DNA of 64,000 nt from Streptomyces sp. BK340 (GTDB taxonomy: Bacteria; Actinomycetota; Actinomycetes; Streptomycetales; Streptomycetaceae), in the NCBI RefSeq assembly GCF_007827595.1, contig NZ_VISR01000015.1, forward strand, positions 62,001 through 126,000. The letters are read 5' to 3'. Below are positions 58,250 to 64,000 of the stretch, in pieces. Each line of letters begins with the position of its first letter. Position 1 is the first letter of the stretch. Under the pieces are notes generated by a model. It was not told where the DNA came from. It worked only from the letters and a program-made list of their open reading frames with translations, and searched no databases. The position numbers and the translations under genes were made by a program.

Positions 58250-59989
58250 ATGAGCCCCACTCCCCCCGCGCGCCGCCTGCGCCTCGGTCTGCCGCGGCGG
58301 GTCTTCTCGCAGGTGCTGCTGATGCAGGTGGCGATCGCCGCGGGGGTCGCGGTGCTCGCGACCGGGCTCTTCCTGGCTCCGCTGAGCAAGCAGCTGGACC
58401 AGGAGGCGATGCGCCGCGCGCTGGCCATCGCCCAGACCACGGCGCAGGACCCGCAGATCGGCGAGGGCGTCCAGCACACCCCGCCGACCAGGAACGGCCC
58501 GGTGCAGAAGGAGGCCGAGCGGATCCGGCACGCCACGGACGCCGAGTACATCGTGGTGCTGGACCCGCGAGGGATCCGCTGGTCGCACCCGACCCCGGGC
58601 GAGATCGGCCGTCCGGTCTCCACCGACCCGCGCGAGGCCCTGGCCGGCAAGGAGGTCATGGAGATCGACAGGGGCACCCTGGGCCGTTCGGCCCGCGGCA
58701 AGGTCCCCCTGTACGACGCCGACCACCGCATCATCGGGGCGGTCTCGGTCGGTATCGCGTACGACAGCGTGCGCGCCCGGCTGATCAGCGCGATCCCGGG
58801 GCTGTTCGCCTACGCCGGCGGCGCTCTCGCGGTGGGCGCGCTGGCCGCCTGGCTGATCTCCCGTCGGGTGCAGCGGCAGACCCGGGACCTTGCCTTCTCC
58901 GACATCTCGGCGCTGCTCGCCGAGCGCGAGGCGATGCTGCACGGCATCCGCGAGGGCGTGGTCGCCCTCGACCGCGGCGGCCGCATCCGGCTGCTCAACG
59001 ACGAGGCGAGGCGGCTGCTGGGCATGGGCGACGAGGCCGTCGGCAAGTCCCTTGACGAGGCTTTGGGCGAGGGCCGTACGGCGGACGTCCTGGCCGGGCG
59101 GGTGACCGGCACCGACCTGCTGACCGTGCGCGGCCAGCGCGTCCTGGTCGCCAACCGCATGCCCACGGACGACGGCGGCGCCGTCGCCACCCTGCGCGAC
59201 CGCACCGAACTGGAACAGCTGGGCCGCGAACTCGACTCCACGCGCGGCCTGATCGACGCCCTGCGCGCCCAGGACCACGAGCACGCCAACCGCATGCACA
59301 CCCTGCTCGGGCTGCTGGAGCTGGAGATGTACGACGACGCCGTGGAGTTCGTCGGCGAGGTCGTCGGGGACCACCGGGTCACCGCCGAGCAGGTCACCGA
59401 GAAGATCCAGGACCCACTGCTCGCCGCCCTGCTGGTCGGCAAGGCGACCGTGGCTGCCGAACGGGGGGTCGCCCTGTGGGTGTCGGAGCGCACCCGGCTC
59501 CCGGACCGGCTGATCGACCCCCGGGGGCTGGTCACGGTCGTGGGCAACCTCGTGGACAACGCGCTCGACGCGGTCGCGGGCACTCCGCACGCGCGCGTGG
59601 AGGTCGAGTTGCGCACCGAGGGCCGTACGGTCGTCCTCCGCGTGCAGGACACCGGGCCCGGGATCCCGGCGGACCAACGGGAGTTGATCTTCACGGCGGG
59701 GTGGTCCACCAAGAAGCCCCCCGCGCACGGCAAGCGGGGCCTCGGGCTCTCGCTGGTGCGCCGGCTCGCCGAACGGCAGGGCGGGAGCGCGGCGGTGGGC
59801 GCGGCGGACGGCGGAGGTGCGGAGTTCACGGTCGTCCTGCCCGAGGCACTGACCGAGCCGGAACTGGAACCGGTCCTCACGGGGTCCGGGGAGCCGGCCT
59901 TCACGGGGTCCGGACAGCCGGTCCTCCCTGGGTCCGGGGAGCCGGCCACCGGCGATGTACCGACCGGTGCCGAGGAAGAGGCGCGATGA
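58250..59989 (+). CDS. Sensor histidine kinase, CitA/DcuS family
   Basis: The 579-aa membrane kinase has helix 1 near 22-45, a periplasmic sCache-type sensor of about 130 residues (DPRGIRWSHPTPGEIGRPV), helix 2 near 185-205, a PAS domain (GVVALDRGGRIRLLNDEARR), a CitA-type H-box (DHEHANRMHTLLGLLEL) and an HATPase domain (GNLVDNALDAV; GKRGLGLSLVRRL). Such kinases sense di- or tricarboxylates. ATG at 58250; the frame upstream is antisense-like. The C-terminus carries a three-fold 8-residue repeat. Its TGA overlaps the regulator's ATG. Confidence 0.9.
   Translation: MSPTPPARRLRLGLPRRVFSQVLLMQVAIAAGVAVLATGLFLAPLSKQLDQEAMRRALAIAQTTAQDPQIGEGVQHTPPTRNGPVQKEAERIRHATDAEYIVVLDPRGIRWSHPTPGEIGRPVSTDPREALAGKEVMEIDRGTLGRSARGKVPLYDADHRIIGAVSVGIAYDSVRARLISAIPGLFAYAGGALAVGALAAWLISRRVQRQTRDLAFSDISALLAEREAMLHGIREGVVALDRGGRIRLLNDEARRLLGMGDEAVGKSLDEALGEGRTADVLAGRVTGTDLLTVRGQRVLVANRMPTDDGGAVATLRDRTELEQLGRELDSTRGLIDALRAQDHEHANRMHTLLGLLELEMYDDAVEFVGEVVGDHRVTAEQVTEKIQDPLLAALLVGKATVAAERGVALWVSERTRLPDRLIDPRGLVTVVGNLVDNALDAVAGTPHARVEVELRTEGRTVVLRVQDTGPGIPADQRELIFTAGWSTKKPPAHGKRGLGLSLVRRLAERQGGSAAVGAADGGGAEFTVVLPEALTEPELEPVLTGSGEPAFTGSGQPVLPGSGEPATGDVPTGAEEEAR
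59876..59947 (+). repeat. Three 24-bp tandem repeats in the kinase tail
   Basis: Copies at 59876-59899, 59900-59923 and 59924-59947 encode LTGSGEPA, FTGSGQPV and LPGSGEPA. They extend a disordered tail after the ATPase domain. Confidence 0.85.
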
Positions 59990-60666
59990 TCGAGGTCCTG
60001 GTCGTGGACGACGACGTGCGGGTCGCTCGGGTCAACGCCGCCTATGTCGAGAAGGTGCCCGGCTTCCATGTGGCCGGTGAGGCGCACAACGCGGCCGAGG
60101 CACTGCGCCACCTGGACACGCTCCCGCGGCTCGACCTGGTCCTCATGGACCACTACCTGCCCGACGACACCGGCCTCGCGGTCGTCCAGGAGATGCGCCG
60201 GCGCGGCCACCAGACCGACGTGATCATGGTGACGGCCGCCCGGGACGTGTCGACCGTCCAGGCGGCCATGCGGCACGGCGCCCTGCAGTACCTGGTGAAG
60301 CCGTTCGCCTTCGCCGGGCTGCGGGCCAAGCTGGAGGCCTACGCCCAGCTGCGCCGCACGCTGGACGGCGGCGGCGAGGCCGAACAGGCCGAGGTGGACC
60401 GCATCTTCGGTGCCCTGTCGGCGCCGTCGGAGCCGGGGCTGCCCAAGGGGCACTCCCCCACCACGGCCGAGCTGGTGCGCCAGGCCCTGATGAGCGCCGA
60501 GGGGCCGCTGTCCGCCCAGGAGATCGCCGAGCGGACCGGGGTGAGCCGCCAGACCGCCCAGCGCTACCTCAAGCTCCTGGAGCGCACGGGACGGGCCGGG
60601 CTGACTCTCAAATACGGCGACGCGGGCCGCCCGGAACACCGTTACGTGTGGGCGACCCGCGCCTGA
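59986..60666 (+). CDS. Response regulator, CitB/DctR family
   Basis: The 226-aa regulator has a receiver with Asp55 in LVLMDHYLPDDTG and Lys in YLVKPFAF, and a C-terminal HTH (LSAQEIAERTGVSRQTAQRYL) of the CitB type. ATG at 59986 overlaps the kinase stop by 4 nt (ATGA). It should control uptake of the organic acid sensed by the kinase; the ABC importer next to it, though divergent by strand, is a candidate target. Confidence 0.9.
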   Translation: MIEVLVVDDDVRVARVNAAYVEKVPGFHVAGEAHNAAEALRHLDTLPRLDLVLMDHYLPDDTGLAVVQEMRRRGHQTDVIMVTAARDVSTVQAAMRHGALQYLVKPFAFAGLRAKLEAYAQLRRTLDGGGEAEQAEVDRIFGALSAPSEPGLPKGHSPTTAELVRQALMSAEGPLSAQEIAERTGVSRQTAQRYLKLLERTGRAGLTLKYGDAGRPEHRYVWATRA

Positions 60667-60684
60667 GCGGGCGTCAGCGAGCCG

Positions 60685-61746
60685 TCACTCGGCGGCCTTC
60701 TCGACGAACTCGGTCGTGAACGTCTTGCTCAGGTCCACCTTGGCGTTCTGGATGGTGGGGTTGAACGACTTGAGGACCTTCTCGACGGTCTCGGGACCGT
60801 TCGCGGGCATCACGCCGTCCTTGGTGAACATCGGCAGCGTGCTCTTGATCGCCTGGGCGTAGAGCGCCTTGTCGCCCTGGGAGTAGTCGGCGGGCATCTT
60901 GGCCGCGATCTCGTCCGCACTGTGGGTGGACATCCACTTGAGCGTCTTGACGAATGCATTGGCCAACTTCTGGACGGTGTCCTTGTGGCTGTTGACCCAG
61001 TCCGTCTGCATGTACAGGCTCGACGACGGGTACGGCCCGCCCAGCGCCTCCTGCGAGCCCTCGGGGGTACGCATGTCGAGGAGGACCTTGCCGGCCTTCT
61101 TGTCCAGGATGGTGGCGACGGTCGGGTCGGTGGTCATGCCGCCGTCGATCGCGCCCTGCTGCAGCGCCGAGATGAAGGTCGGGCCGGCACCGACGGCGAC
61201 CGGGGTGAACTCGCTGACCTTCACGCCGTTCTTGACGGCGAGGTACTTGGTGAGGAAGTCGGTCGAGGAACCGAGACCGGTGACACCGAGCTTCTTCCCC
61301 TTGAAGTCCTTGGGCGACGTGATGTCGCCCGCCGCCTTGCCGGAGACGACCTCCACCTCGCCGGGCGCGTGTGAGAACTGCACCACCGACTCCACGGACT
61401 TGCCCTTCACCTGGAGGTCGAGGGTGTGGTCGTAGAAGCCGACCGCCCCCTGCACCTGCCCGGAGACGAGCGCGGTCTCGGCCTGGACACCGGCGGGCTC
61501 GCTCAGCAGCTCCACGTCGAGGCCCTCGGCGTCGAAGTAGCCGAGCCGCTGGGTGAGCATCGCGGGCAGGTAGATGACCTTGTCGAGGCCGCCGACCATG
61601 ATCTTGACCTTCGTGCCCTTGCCGTCGCCCTTGCTGCCGGAGCCGGCCGAGGCGGTGCTCGCCGCGTCATTGGCACAGGCGGTGAGGGAGGAGAGGGCGA
61701 GCAGACCGGCGGCGGCCAGGGTGGTGTATCTGGCGGACTTGCGCAT
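60685..61746 (-). CDS. ABC transporter substrate-binding lipoprotein (NMT1/SsuA type)
   Basis: The 353-aa protein has a lipoprotein signal with the lipobox LTAC, Cys24 being the lipid site, then a Gly/Ser linker. The mature part has the NMT1/SsuA fold (KIMVGGLDKVIYLPAMLTQR; GYFDAEGLDVELL; KLGVTGLGSSTDF). This group binds nitrate, taurine, aromatic sulfonates or thiamine precursors. ATG at 61746. Permease and ATPase genes follow upstream in the operon order ATPase-permease-binding protein. Confidence 0.88.
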   Translation of the reverse strand: MRKSARYTTLAAAGLLALSSLTACANDAASTASAGSGSKGDGKGTKVKIMVGGLDKVIYLPAMLTQRLGYFDAEGLDVELLSEPAGVQAETALVSGQVQGAVGFYDHTLDLQVKGKSVESVVQFSHAPGEVEVVSGKAAGDITSPKDFKGKKLGVTGLGSSTDFLTKYLAVKNGVKVSEFTPVAVGAGPTFISALQQGAIDGGMTTDPTVATILDKKAGKVLLDMRTPEGSQEALGGPYPSSSLYMQTDWVNSHKDTVQKLANAFVKTLKWMSTHSADEIAAKMPADYSQGDKALYAQAIKSTLPMFTKDGVMPANGPETVEKVLKSFNPTIQNAKVDLSKTFTTEFVEKAAE

Positions 61747-61835
61747 GGCGGTTCACGTCCTTGTGAGAGGGCGGTGCGGGGAAAGGGGGGTGGCTCGCGG
61801 AAGCGTTCGGAAGGGGGGGGTGGCTCGGGGGGCGT

Positions 61836-62714
61836 TCAGCTGTCGGAGCCGGCCGGCTTCCACCGGAAGATGCGGCGCTCGGCGAAGGTCAGCAGCCCCT
61901 CGGCGACGAGGGCGACGGCAGCGAGGATGACCATCGCGGAGTAGACGCCGGCCGCGTTGAAGGTGCCCTGCGACTGCGCGACGAGGAGGCCGATGCCCTC
62001 GGTCGCGCCGATGTACTCGCCGACGATGGCGCCGATGAGGGCGAAGCCGAAGCTGACGTGGAGGCTGGTGAAGATCCACGAGGTGGCCGACGGGATGACG
62101 ACCTGGAGCGTCACCCTGCGGTCGCTGGCGCCGAGGATCCGGGCGTTGGAGACCAGGTTGCGGTCGACTTCACGGGCGCCCTGGAAGGCGTTGAAGAACA
62201 CCGGGAAGAACACCAGCACGACGGCCGACGCGACCTTGGAGGCGGGGCCGAGTCCGAACCAGATCACGAAGATCGGGGCAAGGACGATCCTGGGTATCGA
62301 GTTGAGCACCTTGATGTATGGACCAAGGACGTCGGCGAGGAAGGCGATCCGTCCGAGGGCGATACCGAACACGACACCGGCGACCACACCGAGCACCCAG
62401 CCGAGCAGCGCCTCGTGGACCGTGGCCCAGATCTGCTCGCCGAGGGAGCCCTGGGCGGTCCCGTGCATCACCCAGGTCCAGATCTGGTCCCAGATCTTCG
62501 AGGGCATCGAGAAGTTGAACGGATCGATGGTCTTGGCCCGGGAGAGCGCCTCCCACAGGCCGAGGACGACGATCAGGAGCAGTACGCGGGCGCCCATGAC
62601 GACGACTTTGCGTCTGCGGGCGGCACGCACGCGCGTCTGCGTGCGGTCCGTCCTGTTGCCGGGCTCGGTCATGGTCAGCGCGACCTGGGCCTCGGGCATG
62701 ACGTCAGGCGACAT
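61836..62714 (-). CDS. ABC transporter permease (SsuC/TauC type)
   Basis: The 292-aa membrane protein has a basic N-terminus and about six helices, with the BPD_transp_1 EAA-type loop NARILGASDRRVTLQVVIPS. WVLGVVAGVVFGIALGRIA and SIPRIVLAPIFVIWFGLG are typical of SsuC/TauC. ATG at 62714 was chosen over GTG 62723 since GAGAGGGG lies at proper spacing; it overlaps the ATPase gene end by 11 nt. Confidence 0.88.
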   Translation of the reverse strand: MSPDVMPEAQVALTMTEPGNRTDRTQTRVRAARRRKVVVMGARVLLLIVVLGLWEALSRAKTIDPFNFSMPSKIWDQIWTWVMHGTAQGSLGEQIWATVHEALLGWVLGVVAGVVFGIALGRIAFLADVLGPYIKVLNSIPRIVLAPIFVIWFGLGPASKVASAVVLVFFPVFFNAFQGAREVDRNLVSNARILGASDRRVTLQVVIPSATSWIFTSLHVSFGFALIGAIVGEYIGATEGIGLLVAQSQGTFNAAGVYSAMVILAAVALVAEGLLTFAERRIFRWKPAGSDS

Positions 62715-63519
62715 GGGCGGCACCCCTCTCGCGGGTGATGCGGACCTCTTCGCCGAGGGACTCCCAGATCTCGCGGTAGATCTCGATGAACCGCGGCTCC
62801 AGGCGCACCGACTCGACCTTGCGCGGCCGCGGCAGGTCGATGTCGAAGACCTGCTTCACGGTCGCGGGCCCGGCGGTCATCACGACGACCCGGTCGGCCA
62901 GCGCGATGGACTCCTCCAGGTCGTGGGTGACGAAGACGACGGAGGCGCCGGTGCCCTCCCACAGCTCCAGCAGTTCGTCCGACATCAGCGCGCGGGTCTG
63001 CACGTCGAGCGCCGAGAACGGCTCGTCCATGAGCAGGATCCCGGGGTCGTTGACGAAGGTGGCGGCGAGGGCGACGCGCTTGCGCTGCCCGCCGGAGAGC
63101 TGGTGCGGGTAGCGGTCCTCGAAGGCCGCGAGTCCGACACGGGCCAGCCACTCGCGGGCCTTCTGCCTGGCCTCCGCCTTGGGCACGCCCCGGAAGCGGG
63201 GGCCGGCCATGACGTTGGACAGGACCGTCCGCCAGGGGAAGGTGGCGTCCTGCTGGAAGACGAAGCCGACCTTGTCGCCGACGCCGTCGACCGGCTCCCC
63301 GGCCACCAGCACCTCGCCCTCGGTGGGCTCCTCCAGACCGCTGACGAGGGTCAGCGTGGTGGACTTCCCGCACCCGGTGGGTCCGACGACGGCCACGAAC
63401 TCGCCACGTCGCACGGTGAGGTCCAGGTTGCGCACGGCCGTGTGCAGACCCCCCGACGGGGTCCTGAAGGTTTTGCTCGCGCCCCGTAGCTCGATGGCGG
63501 GGCTGGTGTCTGTGCTCAT
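62704..63519 (-). CDS. ABC transporter ATP-binding protein (SsuB/TauB type)
   Basis: The 271-aa ATPase has Walker A GPTGCGKST near 46-54, Q-loop VFQQDATFPWRTVLSNV, signature LSGGQRKR, Walker B ILLMDEPFSALD and H-loop FVTHDLEES. The Q-loop is of the nitrate/taurine/aliphatic sulfonate importers. ATG at 63519 is divergent from the second regulator. It is the first gene of the three-gene importer operon. Confidence 0.9.
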   Translation of the reverse strand: MSTDTSPAIELRGASKTFRTPSGGLHTAVRNLDLTVRRGEFVAVVGPTGCGKSTTLTLVSGLEEPTEGEVLVAGEPVDGVGDKVGFVFQQDATFPWRTVLSNVMAGPRFRGVPKAEARQKAREWLARVGLAAFEDRYPHQLSGGQRKRVALAATFVNDPGILLMDEPFSALDVQTRALMSDELLELWEGTGASVVFVTHDLEESIALADRVVVMTAGPATVKQVFDIDLPRPRKVESVRLEPRFIEIYREIWESLGEEVRITRERGAAHVA

Positions 63520-63559
63520 GGGCCGGGACGGTAGGTGTGGCCCCGGCCACACCTGCAGT

Positions 63560-63617
63560 CTTGTGAGCACAAGCCGTTCTTTTGCTCGCAAGGGCCTGTT
63601 GTGCTCATTTTGCTCGC
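63560..63617. promoter_or_regulatory. Cluster of TTKTGCTCRCAA-like repeats in divergent promoter
   Basis: CTTGTGAGCACAAG (63560-63573, inverted form), CTTTTGCTCGCAAG (63579-63592), TTGTGCTCA (63599-63607) and TTTTGCTCGC (63608-63617) are four copies of one word between the ABC operon and the second regulator. They are likely binding sites of a CitB-type regulator. Confidence 0.6.
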
Positions 63618-63678
63618 GCTACAACTGCGGAGCACGAAACACGGGCTTAACGCTCGCCGGCCTTGAAGGAGAGGCCTG

Positions 63679-64000
63679 ATGATTGACGTCCTGGTGGTGG
63701 ACGACGACTTTCGCGTCGCTGAGATAAACGCCAAGTACGTGGGGAAGGTTCCCGGCTTCCGGGTGACCGCCCGCGCGCACAGTGCCGCCCAGGCCCTGGC
63801 CGCCGTCGAACGCGGCGCCATCGACCTCGTCCTGCTCGACCACTACCTGCCGGACCGGACCGGCCTCGAACTCGTCCACCGCATGCGGGAGCAGGGCCAC
63901 GGCACCGACGTCATCATGATCACGGCAGCCAGCGATGTGACGACCGTGCAGCAGGCGATGCGCCTGGGCGCCCTGCACTACCTGGTCAAGCCCTTCACCT
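63679..64000 (+). CDS. Response regulator, CitB/DctR family, cut by window edge
   Basis: The 107 residues visible are a receiver domain very like that of the regulator at 59986 (MIDVLVVDDDFRVAEINAKY; KVPGF; LLDHYLPDRTGLE with Asp54; HYLVKPF). ATG at 63679 follows AAGGAGAGG. The DNA-binding half is beyond the window. It is divergent from the ABC importer, which it may control through the repeats in between; its kinase may be the one at 58250 or lie further right. Confidence 0.88.
   Translation, partial: MIDVLVVDDDFRVAEINAKYVGKVPGFRVTARAHSAAQALAAVERGAIDLVLLDHYLPDRTGLELVHRMREQGHGTDVIMITAASDVTTVQQAMRLGALHYLVKPFT

Noticed and set aside
1..64000. CRISPR arrays, rRNA or tRNA genes, prophage structural genes
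   Set aside because: Scanning by eye found no spaced direct repeats, cloverleaf sets or phage genes.

Overview
The window is high-GC actinobacterial DNA with strong third-position GC bias, many GTG and TTG starts and tightly overlapped genes. The gene set (sepH, cutRS, kdpDE without kdpFABC, DUF4193/DUF3710/DUF3093/DUF3159 genes, ptsH, parC, IdeR/DmdR-type iron boxes, a c-di-AMP riboswitch) points to Streptomyces. From memory, the order from about 13.3 kb to the right edge resembles the conserved core of the S. coelicolor chromosome; I could not check this by alignment.

Region 1, about 1-13.2 kb, is accessory. It holds an SDR gene cut by the left edge, a plant-type O-methyltransferase, a clpP3-clpP4-like pair behind a PopR-like palindrome (the second ClpP has lost its catalytic His), a dienelactone-hydrolase-like protein without its nucleophile, and a graveyard of remnants (CopD-like tail, IS5-type and IS630-type transposase pieces). 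Between two IS630 remnants in the same orientation lies a two-gene cassette, a GNAT-like acyltransferase followed by a 769-aa E1-like/nitroreductase fusion. This is the best candidate for an undescribed system. A lone P450, a sialidase-like/CbrC-like pseudogene junction and an intact dienelactone hydrolase follow.

Region 2, about 13.3-31 kb, holds a TrmA/RumA-type RNA methyltransferase, an APC permease, a two-gene TrkA-type potassium regulatory operon, DUF3159 and OB-fold genes, kdpDE, a lone ABC ATPase, and a run of minus-strand genes (DUF3710, dut, hotdog thioesterase, EcsC-like, DUF4193, cutR-cutS).

Region 3, about 31-47.9 kb, holds an inositol-phosphatase-like gene, ferrochelatase and a divergent MFS gene around an iron-box-like site, a lactone-oxidase-like flavoprotein, sepH, a 3-mercaptopyruvate-type sulfurtransferase, a VOC protein, thymidine kinase, an alkaline-phosphatase-superfamily enzyme with DUF5998, a GNAT/acyl-CoA synthetase fusion of the protein acetyltransferase type, HPr, a GntR regulator, and an M23 peptidase under a ydaO-type c-di-AMP riboswitch.

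Region 4, about 47.9-64 kb, holds an M16 peptidase pair, parC, a CobW-type GTPase convergent with parC and sharing its CTAG stop, two divergent citrate synthase genes (one with an N-terminal helix-turn-helix) around a palindrome, an iron-box-controlled sucrase/ferredoxin-like gene, a CitA/DcuS-type sensor kinase with its regulator, an ABC importer of the NMT1/SsuA type, and a second CitB-type regulator running off the right edge behind a cluster of TTKTGCTCRCAA-like repeats.
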